From: a virus
IMG/VR virus record: IMGVR_UViG_3300045972_000132
Location: 1 to 64,000 of that record
Direction: 5' to 3' (one strand)
Length of the DNA stretch: 64,000 nt
Shown: piece after piece, positions 42,057 through 51,771 of the stretch
How the letters are laid out: each line of letters opens with the position of its first letter
Numbering within the stretch: position 1 is the first letter of the stretch
The notes under the pieces: generated by a model
Databases searched by the model: none
What the model saw: the letters and a program-made list of their open reading frames with translations, nothing else
What the model was told of the DNA's origin: nothing
Made by a program: the position numbers and the translations under genes

Positions 42057-43028
42057 ATGTACCTAGAAATTGAAGACTTACAGCAGCGCGTAAACAGCTT
42101 AGAGAAGAAGTGGCCTGACTTTCTAAGAGACATCAATCACTTTGGACTAGAATGGTTCCGCAAGTACTACGGTCTTTATCGTGCAATTATAAAGTCCAAT
42201 GAAGATCCTGAGAAAAGAGGGCGGGTTCAAATTCTATGTGCAGAAGCGGGACACAAGGATGAAGTTTACCCTAGGGATTGGGTAGATCCTATTCTACCTA
42301 CCGCAGGCCCCTCCAGAGGAAGCTTCGTAGCTCCTCAAGTAGGGGATTGGATCTGGGTAACATTCGCTCAAGGTAATCCCGCTTGGCCGGTGGGATACAT
42401 TGGTTCCTATTTCGGTGGCAAAGAAATGCCCCCTGAGTTTGCCTATACAAACAAAAAACCAGAAACCCAAGGAATTATTACTAGAGGTGGGCATACTCTA
42501 GTAATGTCCGACACCCCCGGTGAAGAAAAGGTAACCCTCTCGTGGCACCAGCCGGATGCATGGCCCACCAATCCCCAAGAGACCCCTGATCGTACCAAGG
42601 GTAAGTCTTCCAGTATGGTATTTAAACCAGACGGGTCAATTGAAACTACTTCATCTGATAAGGCCAAAATTACCCTAGATAGCCCCAATCAAGTCATCAC
42701 AGTTGCCGATTCCAATGGAAATACGGTGACTCTAGACAAGAACGGCATTACAGTGAAGGATAAGAGCGGTAATAACATTAAAATCATAGGTGGGGATGTT
42801 ACTGTCCAAATGTCAGGGGACTTCAATGTCACTGATGGCAACAACTCCAATCTAAAGACCCAGAATGTCAATTTAGGACTTTCTCCTACATATTCTGCGG
42901 TTCTTGGAGAGTTATTCATGACTCTCTTCAACGCACATGTTCATCCGCACCCCTTGGGGCCTACCGCAATTACTCCAACCCAAATGACTCCCGCCGCCTT
43001 ATCCAGTACTGTAAAATTATCTAAATAA
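42057..43028 (+). CDS. Baseplate spike protein, gp5/gpV-like
   Basis: The protein has 323 residues. Residues 40-135 form an OB-fold domain (YGLYRAIIKSNEDPEKRGRV, VGDWIWVTFAQGNPAWPVGYIG). Residues about 140-275 form repeated short strands with Asp/Gly/Asn turns, a triple-stranded beta-helix (ITVADSNGNTVTLDKNGITV type). There is a late HVHPHP motif near residue 293, typical of the metal-binding tip of spike proteins. There is no lysozyme domain, unlike T4 gp5. It pierces the outer membrane at contraction. Confidence 0.88.
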   Translation: MYLEIEDLQQRVNSLEKKWPDFLRDINHFGLEWFRKYYGLYRAIIKSNEDPEKRGRVQILCAEAGHKDEVYPRDWVDPILPTAGPSRGSFVAPQVGDWIWVTFAQGNPAWPVGYIGSYFGGKEMPPEFAYTNKKPETQGIITRGGHTLVMSDTPGEEKVTLSWHQPDAWPTNPQETPDRTKGKSSSMVFKPDGSIETTSSDKAKITLDSPNQVITVADSNGNTVTLDKNGITVKDKSGNNIKIIGGDVTVQMSGDFNVTDGNNSNLKTQNVNLGLSPTYSAVLGELFMTLFNAHVHPHPLGPTAITPTQMTPAALSSTVKLSK

Positions 43029-43032
43029 AGGT

Positions 43033-43084
43033 TACGTCAAATTTGAAGTAAACCCCTGCATTATAGCCATATTTGTGCTATAAC
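43033..43084 (+). promoter_or_regulatory. Late box (copy 3) and extended -10 promoter of the wedge genes
   Basis: TACGTCA-AATT-TGAAGTA (43033-43050) is a late inverted repeat with one change in the left arm. An extended -10 TGCTATAAC lies 26 bases downstream (43076-43084). In this copy the box is upstream of the -10 element rather than touching it, which could mean activation here and repression elsewhere. Confidence 0.6.
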
Positions 43085-43101
43085 CAATGATGAGGTTACG
43101 A

Positions 43102-43476
43102 ATGGACTATTCATTTAGGGGTCTTGGCTTTCCCTTTTCAATTAAAGAAGGTGCTTTTCCAGCACCTACTCAGGATGCCGACCTGATTGCACAGTCGATC
43201 ATGCAGATCATCGGTGTGACTCCCACCGAACGAGTCTTCGATCCCAACTACGGCTGCAACGTTATGGACATGGTATTTGAAAACAACGACTCTCTCCTAC
43301 AAGAAATTGCAAAAATAAATATCCAGAACGCAATCTCCAGATACGAACCTCGTGCGATTCTGCAAGACATTACCTTCTCTAAAAACTCTGATGGGAATGC
43401 GCTATACGTAAACATTATATTTACCGTAAAATATACAGGGGAAACAGGCACTGTTTCTCAGAAGCTTGGAGCCTAA
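43102..43476 (+). CDS. Baseplate wedge protein, gp25-like
   Basis: The protein has 124 residues. The N-terminus MDYSFRGLGFPFSI and the body with DLIAQSIMQIIGVTPTERVF, FDPNYGC and a late strand match gp25-like wedge proteins. The ATG at 43102 is chosen because GAGG lies 6 bases upstream; two earlier ATGs at 43087 and 43090 lie next to the -10 box. Gp25 is the most conserved wedge component and starts sheath assembly on the baseplate. Confidence 0.88.
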   Translation: MDYSFRGLGFPFSIKEGAFPAPTQDADLIAQSIMQIIGVTPTERVFDPNYGCNVMDMVFENNDSLLQEIAKINIQNAISRYEPRAILQDITFSKNSDGNALYVNIIFTVKYTGETGTVSQKLGA

Positions 43477-45669
43477 ATGCCCGTCAATACTTTAACTAGC
43501 GCCAAGTTCGGCGGATACGACTTCGATACTCTGACTGACGAGCTTAAGGCACGCCTTCAGGTAAACTTCGCAGCCCAGTTTAACGACTTCGCCCAATCCT
43601 CCATGGCAATGGTTCTTTTGGACCAATTTGCATACGGTTTGAACAATCTAGCCTTCTATCTAGACCAACGCGCCACCGATAACTATCTAGTTACAGCTAG
43701 AACAGTTGGGGCCATTACTAAGCTGGCTAGACAACTCGGGTATAAGATCGCCCCAGCCACCGCATCTACAGTAGACGTTGATATCTATCTAACTAGCCAG
43801 TACGCCTTCGATGTACCACTTGCCAGAGGAAGTCAGCTAAGAAGCACCAACGGTATTATTTTCGAAACCTCCCAAGCTCTTACCTTCCCTTCCGGAACTC
43901 TTCCCAACGTATCCAAGACAGTTTCCTGCTATCAGGGTCAAACCAATAGCCAAGTATTTACCTCTACTGGAACCCCTAATCAAAAATTCCAATTCAATGC
44001 CTTGGCCTCTAACTCCTTTATCGTTTCAGGATCAGTCATTGTAGATGTCGGAGGTAGTGCTTACACTGAAAGTAAATTCATTACCTTTGACCAAACCAAC
44101 CAATTTGAAATCGACTACCAAGCATCACCTCCTACGATCATGTTCGGTGATGGTAATGCAGGTAATATTCCTCCAGTAACCTCAGCCATAACTGTTACCT
44201 ACATTGTCTCTCAAGGCTCCTCCGGTCGAGTAACTCAAGGTTCCATCAATAGCCTAGTGACACCTCTAGTAGTCTCCGGTACCTCAATTGGAATGGTAAT
44301 CAACAACCCACTCAGTACAGTTGGTGGGGATGACCCTGAGAGTCTCTCAAGTATCCAAGCAAACGCCCCTAAGGTATTTGCTTCTAGGAATGTTGCGGTA
44401 ACCCAATCAGATTTTGAGGGCCTATCCAGTGCCTTCTCAGACCCAATCTTTGGTCGGGTGAGTGTCGCCAGGGCCGTGTCTACAAAATCCTCCGATACTG
44501 ATGTTGAGCTTCAGAGTGCTACCTCTACGATTACAACCCTAGTGAGTGCTCCTGCCACCACGGTGGATGCCTTGGTTGCGGCTGCTGCGGTGAATACCAC
44601 CGATGCTTCAGCACAAAATACTACGTTAGTTAGAAATCTAAACATCCTAGACTTAAAAACTACTGCCATTGGTACTGCCGCCACATCTGCTGCTACTGCC
44701 GCTGCGGATGTCAAAGCCAAGTCTATCCAGTTTGTAAATGATACTTCTTCTGCACAAACAGCCATCAATGCAATTACAAATTCTTCCTCAGGTAGTGCTT
44801 ACTCCCTGGTAAATGGATTCATCTCTTCCACTGGAGTATCTACCATAACTGCGGCTGACAAGGCCCTCTTACTGGGTTACTTGAGTACGATTCAATCTAC
44901 CATAGACTCTCTAGCCCCATCGTCTACTGCGATTAATGCTTCCGCTGCATCAATTTCAGCAGCCACCAATACAATCCTCGCCAGACTATCTGAAATCGGT
45001 ACCACCACTACCTCCGGTACAGTCTCAAACCTGATCAGCACTACCAACCAAGCTATCATGCTCGATGTGTCAGCCCTAAGTACCGCCCTAGGTAGCTGCC
45101 AAACTACTGTCGATGCTGCCTATACTGGAGTTCAAGCTCAACTAGCTAGCATCCTATCTCACTATAATGCTCTGTTCTCCATGGACGCACGTTCAAACAT
45201 TGTTACCGTACCGATTCTATCGAAGGACATCGACGGATTCTACGCAGCACCTTCCATGTCTCTAATTCTAGCCCTCCAGAGCTATCTAGACGCCCGTAAG
45301 GAAGTTACCCAAGGAGTTGTCGTTACTTCTGGATCTTCTTCCCTTGTATACACAGCCATTACTATCCGACTAGGCATTGATAAATCCTTCATTCAATCCG
45401 CCGTTGTCTCTGACGTTACTGCGAAGGTAGACACGGTTCTGAAGAATAGAAAATTCGGTCAGACACTGTACTTGAAGGAAATCTATGACACCATCTACAC
45501 GGTTGACGGAGTTAAGTTCGCCAACGTAAAGATCACCGGTATTTCTGGTTTCAACACCATTGACAATGCCTTGGACTCTGATGGAAACCTAGTTGTTAAG
45601 GATACCTACATTGTTACCAAGGACAGAACTAATTTCGTAGTAAACCCTGAAACCTACAAAGGACAGTAA
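43477..45669 (+). CDS. Baseplate wedge protein, gp6/J-like
   Basis: The protein has 730 residues. The N-terminal 330 residues contain baseplate J-type elements: MAMVLLDQFAYGLNNLAFYLDQ, the IMFGDGNAGNIPP strand and DDPESLSSIQANAPKVFASR followed by AVTQSDFEGL. A Ser/Thr/Ala-rich helical insertion (about 340-570) separates this from a conserved C-terminal domain (YTAITIRLGIDKSF...). It follows the gp25-like gene directly with no spacer. It forms the baseplate rim. The insertion is larger than in T4 gp6. Confidence 0.85.
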   Translation: MPVNTLTSAKFGGYDFDTLTDELKARLQVNFAAQFNDFAQSSMAMVLLDQFAYGLNNLAFYLDQRATDNYLVTARTVGAITKLARQLGYKIAPATASTVDVDIYLTSQYAFDVPLARGSQLRSTNGIIFETSQALTFPSGTLPNVSKTVSCYQGQTNSQVFTSTGTPNQKFQFNALASNSFIVSGSVIVDVGGSAYTESKFITFDQTNQFEIDYQASPPTIMFGDGNAGNIPPVTSAITVTYIVSQGSSGRVTQGSINSLVTPLVVSGTSIGMVINNPLSTVGGDDPESLSSIQANAPKVFASRNVAVTQSDFEGLSSAFSDPIFGRVSVARAVSTKSSDTDVELQSATSTITTLVSAPATTVDALVAAAAVNTTDASAQNTTLVRNLNILDLKTTAIGTAATSAATAAADVKAKSIQFVNDTSSAQTAINAITNSSSGSAYSLVNGFISSTGVSTITAADKALLLGYLSTIQSTIDSLAPSSTAINASAASISAATNTILARLSEIGTTTTSGTVSNLISTTNQAIMLDVSALSTALGSCQTTVDAAYTGVQAQLASILSHYNALFSMDARSNIVTVPILSKDIDGFYAAPSMSLILALQSYLDARKEVTQGVVVTSGSSSLVYTAITIRLGIDKSFIQSAVVSDVTAKVDTVLKNRKFGQTLYLKEIYDTIYTVDGVKFANVKITGISGFNTIDNALDSDGNLVVKDTYIVTKDRTNFVVNPETYKGQ

Positions 45670-45855
45670 ATGAGAGCACCTAAGATTAAAATAACCATGG
45701 AAGGTAAAGTGATTCGCACTGGCGAGATAATTGAGTGGACTGCGTGGGGCGAACCCGATTATTGGGGTAGATTTCAGAAAAAGTTCCACCCCTCAGATCT
45801 ACACGACATAAAAGTTAAAGGTGGCCCTGTGAGAAGGGCCGCAATGGAGGATTAA
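45670..45855 (+). CDS. Small basic hypothetical protein
   Basis: The protein has 61 residues, basic, with WTAWGEPDYWGRF in the middle. It begins right after the gp6-like stop, and its own stop overlaps the next ATG (TAATG). It has no recognised family; a baseplate accessory role is inferred from position. Confidence 0.55.
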   Translation: MRAPKIKITMEGKVIRTGEIIEWTAWGEPDYWGRFQKKFHPSDLHDIKVKGGPVRRAAMED

Positions 45856-46217
45856 TGCTTCTACCCACCAACGGTATCTCCATCGCACAAGGAGAAGACC
45901 AGACGCTTGAAATCACGGTAACTGATTCTGCTGGAAATACAGAAGACCTTACAGGAGCCAGGTTAGTCCTAAATGTCAAAGCAGATCCTAGTGATAAGAC
46001 TCCAGTTATTTTAAAGACCACAGACAACGTTCAGCAAGCACAGATCATCAAGGCCCTAGCAGGTTACGTTAGGTTCTACATAACTTCAGCAGATACGAGC
46101 AAACTAGAACCTGCTCGATATTTCTATGATGTCTGGGTCATCCTTTCATCAGGCAAAAGATATCCGGTAATCAAAACTTCCGTATTCCAAGTAACAGGTT
46201 CTACTTTTAGATTTTAG
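45855..46217 (+). CDS. Upper-baseplate/fibre-adaptor-like protein
   Basis: The protein has 120 residues. The pattern of strands (QTLEITVTDSAGNTEDLTGA, VLNVKADPSDKTPVIL, a late LEPARYFYDVWVILSSGK) resembles the Ig-like N-terminal domain of BppU-type adaptors that dock receptor-binding proteins to the baseplate. It directly precedes the spike genes, so an adaptor role is plausible. Confidence 0.6.
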   Translation: MLLPTNGISIAQGEDQTLEITVTDSAGNTEDLTGARLVLNVKADPSDKTPVILKTTDNVQQAQIIKALAGYVRFYITSADTSKLEPARYFYDVWVILSSGKRYPVIKTSVFQVTGSTFRF

Positions 46218-46225
46218 AGGATCAA

Positions 46226-49192
46226 ATGACTACATCAGCCAAAATGGGATGGCCCATCAGCAATCCTAGGGACAGCAGCTTCTACGACTCCTATATTGGC
46301 ACCGTTGCAGCCATTGATGCGTCTGCCGCCGCTTTGAAGGAAGACCGAAATCTTATCATTCAAGGTCTTTCTAATCTTGTTCTAGCACCGGCTAGCAACC
46401 CCTCCGTAAGTTGGTCTAGCAATATCCTGATCTTCTCCCCCAATGGGTTCGTCCTCACGATTCCTCCAGGGTCTGCTAACGTCCTAGATGGGCAGATGCT
46501 TGTCGTTAATGTAGTACGCTCCCCTACGGGAAATGTAACTCTAACTCCCTATGTTTCTAGTGTAATAAACCAGCAGGTTGAATCCGTAGTTCTAGCCAGA
46601 AGAAGCGGAAATACCCTTCTATCTAGAGCGGGATTCCAAATCCCCGCTTCAGGATCCGGTACCACCGTAGCATCCTTCGTATCGGTTCCGTATTCAACCT
46701 CGATGACAATTGATGCAGCCAACGGAACCTTGTTCCAAATAATTGCTACCAATGCAGTCAATTTTACAATCAACAACCCATCCACTTTCCAGTTCAACGG
46801 TCAGAGAATTTCAATCCAAATTCTCAACCAAACCAGCCCCTCTGCAAATCTGGGTACCATCACATGGGGTTCTCAATATACTTTCCAGAACGCCTATAAC
46901 AAGCCGAACGCGGCTGGAAAGATAACCACGGTTGACTTTGTGTTGGATCAATCCGCAAGTAAATGGCGGGAAGTCTCTAGAAGCGAAACCGCCGTTACTG
47001 TTACGTCCTCAGGTCATCTTTTTGATGTTACTGCCTTTGGTGCCGATCCTACTGGAATTTCAGACTCACAACCGGGGTTCGCTGCTGCCTTAACGGCAAT
47101 GGCGGCAGATACTCAAGCGGTCAACGGAGCCTCATGGGGTCCCGCAGGATATGCTACCTCTCCGATTGGACTTGCCAGCGGCGGTGAAATCTGGGTCCCT
47201 AGAGGGGTATATTTATTCAACAACCCTTTTCATATCGGTGCTTATGTAACTATCCGAGGTGAAAACTCCGTCCTAGTTGCTAAGGACTTCTCCACAGATA
47301 TTTTTGTATTTGATCAGATCTATCGTCAGCAAATATATAATCTACAGTTCCTTGGCGGTAGGTACCAAGTTACTGGCGTTAATGGTACCGATGATATTAG
47401 ATTCTCAAACTGTGTTTGGTGTCACCCCGGTACTGCCGGTATCTATAATCAGTCAAATACCACTAATCGATGGCATTTTGAAGATTGTGATTTTCTTGGT
47501 CAATTCTCTGTTGGCTCTGGACAGATGTGGTTGTCATCTGGTGCAGCAACGGATGGTCGAGGTGGCGTCGATACACTGGTTATGCGGCGCTGCATGTGTC
47601 TATCGTCACAGACTGTACCGTTCGTGTTTGGTCCAGGTGATTATCGTCTTAGCCAATGTTTCTTCGTACAAGGCGGTGTTGGAGCGTCTTGGTTTCAGCT
47701 ATATGGATCAAACCTTGTCATCACTGATAGTAAATTCACTGGTGAGTCCGGATCACCAAACTTGTTTGAACTTCGTCCACTAAACCGACCCGGTGATGGT
47801 TTTTATCCTCTTGATGGTAACAAGGGTAATATTCAACTAGTGGATAGCGTAATTTACTCACGCCAGTATATGTTCTATACTCTGCCTGAGAAGTTTGTGA
47901 CGCGCGGTCTGTCTGGTGTGCAGGATGCATTTTATTTTGATTCAGGCATTTCTGAATATCAACTAGCCAATACCAACATTGAGGATTGGGAAATAGACTT
48001 CTCTAGCGGTAGAAACTGGGTGATGGCGTATAATTATAATGCCTCATGGCCGGTGACAAACCAGCGTATTCATTCAGATGTCATGAATAGACTTCTTTAC
48101 AAAAACGGTCACAGAACAAACACGAATCAGAAGCCGACATCAGACCAGTTCCTTGGATATGCACGTTTAGGTCAATATCCGGTAGATGGTACTGCAATCT
48201 GGACCGGTGGTAACAATGGTATCTTCAACAACGTAACCCCAGTACGTCCGACTGACGCAGTTACTGGTCGTCAGGTATTTGAATTGACATCTACCGCTAA
48301 CGGCGGAAACTTCACATTTGGACCATACGCAGGTTTATGGAATACGCTAGCAGGTCCAGGGCAATATACACTCTCTATTCCGGTCGAGGTGGTGACGCGC
48401 AGCACGCTCACGGTTAGAGTTGTGGCAGGTACAGCTAGCAGAAATAACGAACTTTCTACTGGACGCCATGTAATTAATCTTCCCTTTAGCTGGACTACAC
48501 AGCCTAAGGTGTGGCACCCTAACACCATATATACACAGGGTGATATCGTAACAGTTGGTGGCGGCCCCTATGCTCCCGGCGCTTATGGTGTAACTCTGTA
48601 CTGCATTTCAACAGGCACAAGCGCCAGTACATATACGCCAACGGGCGCAGGATCGTTCGCCTCGCCATATATCGACGGATCTGCTCAGTGGGTTCGTTTT
48701 GACTACATGATGTATAATATCGGTGTCCCCGTCATGGCAAACGGTGACAAGGTACGTGTTGGGGATGCCCGTGTTTTCAAGGGTACTTATACTGGCGACG
48801 ATTGGCGTGTAGTGACAGTTGGCGCTGCGATTCCGACACGCGGTACTTGGACTGCCGGTGATATTGTGGAGAATGGACAGCCACAGTCTGGATTTCCTAT
48901 GGGCTGGGTATGTGCAACCTCCGGAACAATTGCCCCAGCTTGGACTACTAATACTGTTTATTATGCTGGCGACACTGTTCTAGCCAATGGTGCATATTGG
49001 ATCTGTACAAATCCAGACCTATCAGGACACACATCAGCATCGTCCGGTACCGGACCATCAAATTCACCTACCTACATATGGCCTGCGAACGATCTAGCTA
49101 TCGCCCCATTCTTCAATGATAATGGCGTTCAGTGGTGTTATTATAATGCCGGTGCAACTGCAACCTTCCTAGCCTACGGCTTAATCGGATAA
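46226..49192 (+). CDS. Tail spike with pectate-lyase-like beta-helix
   Basis: The protein has 988 residues. A phage-specific N-terminal part (1-260) is followed by FGADPTGISDSQPGFAAAL near 270, the start of many pectate-lyase-3/tail-spike beta-helices. The beta-helix with repeated short strands spans about 270-640. The C-terminal 250 residues are beta-rich and end in YGLIG, shared with the next spike. It probably degrades or binds host surface glycan. Codon use shifts near residue 360, which suggests recombination of the receptor-binding half. Confidence 0.85.
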   Translation: MTTSAKMGWPISNPRDSSFYDSYIGTVAAIDASAAALKEDRNLIIQGLSNLVLAPASNPSVSWSSNILIFSPNGFVLTIPPGSANVLDGQMLVVNVVRSPTGNVTLTPYVSSVINQQVESVVLARRSGNTLLSRAGFQIPASGSGTTVASFVSVPYSTSMTIDAANGTLFQIIATNAVNFTINNPSTFQFNGQRISIQILNQTSPSANLGTITWGSQYTFQNAYNKPNAAGKITTVDFVLDQSASKWREVSRSETAVTVTSSGHLFDVTAFGADPTGISDSQPGFAAALTAMAADTQAVNGASWGPAGYATSPIGLASGGEIWVPRGVYLFNNPFHIGAYVTIRGENSVLVAKDFSTDIFVFDQIYRQQIYNLQFLGGRYQVTGVNGTDDIRFSNCVWCHPGTAGIYNQSNTTNRWHFEDCDFLGQFSVGSGQMWLSSGAATDGRGGVDTLVMRRCMCLSSQTVPFVFGPGDYRLSQCFFVQGGVGASWFQLYGSNLVITDSKFTGESGSPNLFELRPLNRPGDGFYPLDGNKGNIQLVDSVIYSRQYMFYTLPEKFVTRGLSGVQDAFYFDSGISEYQLANTNIEDWEIDFSSGRNWVMAYNYNASWPVTNQRIHSDVMNRLLYKNGHRTNTNQKPTSDQFLGYARLGQYPVDGTAIWTGGNNGIFNNVTPVRPTDAVTGRQVFELTSTANGGNFTFGPYAGLWNTLAGPGQYTLSIPVEVVTRSTLTVRVVAGTASRNNELSTGRHVINLPFSWTTQPKVWHPNTIYTQGDIVTVGGGPYAPGAYGVTLYCISTGTSASTYTPTGAGSFASPYIDGSAQWVRFDYMMYNIGVPVMANGDKVRVGDARVFKGTYTGDDWRVVTVGAAIPTRGTWTAGDIVENGQPQSGFPMGWVCATSGTIAPAWTTNTVYYAGDTVLANGAYWICTNPDLSGHTSASSGTGPSNSPTYIWPANDLAIAPFFNDNGVQWCYYNAGATATFLAYGLIG

Positions 49193-49196
49193 ACTT

Positions 49197-51767
49197 ATGA
49201 CACTTATTGCACCTAGAACACCGGGACCGTTCAATCCAACCACTGCTGCCGCTGCATTGGCAGCGGGCGTAAAATGGCAATACCCAAGCGGTATGACTTC
49301 AAAATGGGTCAACGTTCTCGACTTCGGAGCCGATCCTACCGGTACTGTTGACTCGTTAGCTGCTTTTACTGCTGCAATAGCTGCCGTGGCTGCTACAGGT
49401 TCAGGGGGAGCACCTCATCAGGCTGGATATGCTACCGGTGAACCTTCTGCACCATTTGGTGTCTACAGCGTTCCGACTCTATATATTCCAGCAGGCTCTT
49501 ACATCTTTAGTGGTCCTTTCACAATTTCATCATACATGAGTGTAGTTGGAGATAATTGTTTTCTAATCCCTAAGGATTACAACACCGACTGCATGTTGAT
49601 TGACCAAACTAATCGCAAAAATATTTATGGAATCAAGTTCTTGGTTGGAAAAAATCAGATCAAAGTACTGGCGCATATGGACAACTTCTCCATCCGCCGC
49701 TGTTCATTTATTCACCCCGGATACTGTGGCTTAAATAACTCTGAGTGGTTTGGTGCCCCAGTTACCACAGATTCGCCTGGAAATCCGCCTGCAACTGCTA
49801 AGTTCAACGCAACCTTTAACGGAACCAACTTGACCGTAACCTCTATGATTTCGGGGACGATTCAAGTTCCAGGCGTCGGATTGAATGGTATGTCGGTTTA
49901 CGCAGCGTGGGATCCTTATGATTACGCAGCTAGTCAGGCAGGAGTAACGAACTTCAACTTCGTTTCCCAGACCTCCGGTACCCCCGGTGGTGCTGGAGTT
50001 TATGTAATCAACGCATCCCAACCCGTTGTAGGCCCATTCCATATTCAGGCATCTGTTCCGGCTGTAGGTACCCATGAGCTATGGATGGATGAGTGCGAGT
50101 TCCTTGGTCAGTACGGAGATACTTCAGGCAGCATGATGAACTGCTTCGGCAGCGATGTTACCTATTTGAACAATTGTCGAATTCACACATCGAAAGCAAT
50201 TCCGTTTATCTTAAACCACGGGGAATTTCGTATAACAAACAGCTTCTTCGTACAATCTGGTGGCGTTCAATCATGGTTCAAGGTTACGGATGGATTTCTA
50301 TCTATCAACAACTGCAAGATTACAGGCGAAACAGGTGCGGGGGCTATGTTTGAATATCACTCTTCCACAGGGGGTGATGGTGCCTATGCAATGGGGCCGG
50401 GGGTGGGGGGCATTCAGATCGTAGACTCTACAGTAGTATCAGCCCTCTTGAAGTTTTATAATCTTCCCACTTATCCTGTTAAAATCAAAGGCACCACTGG
50501 ATCCTATTACGGATTTTGGTTCGATACAGGTATTAATAATTTGCAACTTCAATCAGCGGATCTTGCTAGCTGGGATATAGATTGGGCTTATTCAAGCGCC
50601 ATTCCCCCTCTTGCGGCCCCCGCTGTAGTGGGCAATAATCTAGCCCTAGCAACTTCGGTATTCCATAGGGTTCCACACAAATCCGACAAACATTCCTACC
50701 CACTATCTACGGACTTTCTTGGTTATGTTAGACCGGGTGGCTACCCTCAGGATGCCACAGTTATCACAGCCGCGCAGGGTGGTGGAGGTGGTGCAGCAGG
50801 ATATACTTCAGTATATGCGACTGATTCCCGTTCAGGAACTTTTCTAATCAAGAACACTTCTACTACTGACGCATACGTGGCTACCTCCTTCTATGGAACG
50901 TCTATTCCACTTTCCATTGGTAAGGGGCAGTATACGCTGTCTCTACCCATCGAAATAGAAACCGATCACACTCTAATGTTCGGTATGTCCTACGGAGCAG
51001 TAAAACAATTCTACACAATCTCGAAGGGTCGGCATGTTCTAAATCTTCCATTTACGGTTGATTTCGACGTAATCCCCGGTGTTCCAGGTACGACTGTAGC
51101 AGTTGGAGATATGGTTGGCTTCAATAGCAATGTCACCAACAATAACTTCGTTACTGTAAACATGGTAACTACTGCCGGAACTATTGGCGATTGGGATACT
51201 AAATCATGGTTTGGTCCCGCACTTACCGGATCGTTTGATTTTCCCTTCCAGTGGACTGACGGCCACACTGCACAGCTTGTAAGCGTCGATGCTCACACTC
51301 TAGGGCTAAATTGCTATCGTATCCCTAGCGGCTGTAAGTTTAATTGGGGAGACTTTAGAATATTCCGAGGATATTACGATAGAGAAGAATGGGAGGTAAT
51401 ATCACAAGGAACTAGTATACCTGTAAAGGGCGTATGGCATGTCGGAGATAAGGTTGTCAATACTCTACCTACATCGGGGGGGCCAAGTGGTTGGGTATGT
51501 ACTACCTCTGGTATCCTAGCCCCTGCGTGGACTCAAAATACTGCCTACTCAGTCGGTGATTTCGTATCCGCAAACAGCGTAATTTGGTCCTGCATCAAAG
51601 CTGGAACCTCATTAGGATCTGGAACCGGCCCAACCAACTCGACTCAGATTTGGCCTACTGCAAATTATCAACAACATCCATACTTTAATGATAATGGTGT
51701 GTATTGGGTATATATTGCTGCTACAGGTACCCCGGCAGTCTTCTCACCCTATGGGCTAATAGGATAA
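49197..51767 (+). CDS. Second tail spike, paralogue with an inserted domain
   Basis: The protein has 856 residues. It aligns with the previous spike from FGADPTGTVDS (near 43) to the end: both have ISR/FSNC-type HPG strands, EFLGQ or DFLGQ, and the C-terminal GVW..VGDKV / PAWT.NT / YGLIG series. It has a short different N-terminus (FNPTTAAAALAAG) like that of the glycine-rich protein downstream. Residues about 183-290 are an extra beta-rich piece absent from the first spike. The pair likely broadens receptor range. Confidence 0.82.
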   Translation: MTLIAPRTPGPFNPTTAAAALAAGVKWQYPSGMTSKWVNVLDFGADPTGTVDSLAAFTAAIAAVAATGSGGAPHQAGYATGEPSAPFGVYSVPTLYIPAGSYIFSGPFTISSYMSVVGDNCFLIPKDYNTDCMLIDQTNRKNIYGIKFLVGKNQIKVLAHMDNFSIRRCSFIHPGYCGLNNSEWFGAPVTTDSPGNPPATAKFNATFNGTNLTVTSMISGTIQVPGVGLNGMSVYAAWDPYDYAASQAGVTNFNFVSQTSGTPGGAGVYVINASQPVVGPFHIQASVPAVGTHELWMDECEFLGQYGDTSGSMMNCFGSDVTYLNNCRIHTSKAIPFILNHGEFRITNSFFVQSGGVQSWFKVTDGFLSINNCKITGETGAGAMFEYHSSTGGDGAYAMGPGVGGIQIVDSTVVSALLKFYNLPTYPVKIKGTTGSYYGFWFDTGINNLQLQSADLASWDIDWAYSSAIPPLAAPAVVGNNLALATSVFHRVPHKSDKHSYPLSTDFLGYVRPGGYPQDATVITAAQGGGGGAAGYTSVYATDSRSGTFLIKNTSTTDAYVATSFYGTSIPLSIGKGQYTLSLPIEIETDHTLMFGMSYGAVKQFYTISKGRHVLNLPFTVDFDVIPGVPGTTVAVGDMVGFNSNVTNNNFVTVNMVTTAGTIGDWDTKSWFGPALTGSFDFPFQWTDGHTAQLVSVDAHTLGLNCYRIPSGCKFNWGDFRIFRGYYDREEWEVISQGTSIPVKGVWHVGDKVVNTLPTSGGPSGWVCTTSGILAPAWTQNTAYSVGDFVSANSVIWSCIKAGTSLGSGTGPTNSTQIWPTANYQQHPYFNDNGVYWVYIAATGTPAVFSPYGLIG

Positions 51768-51771
51768 TAAA

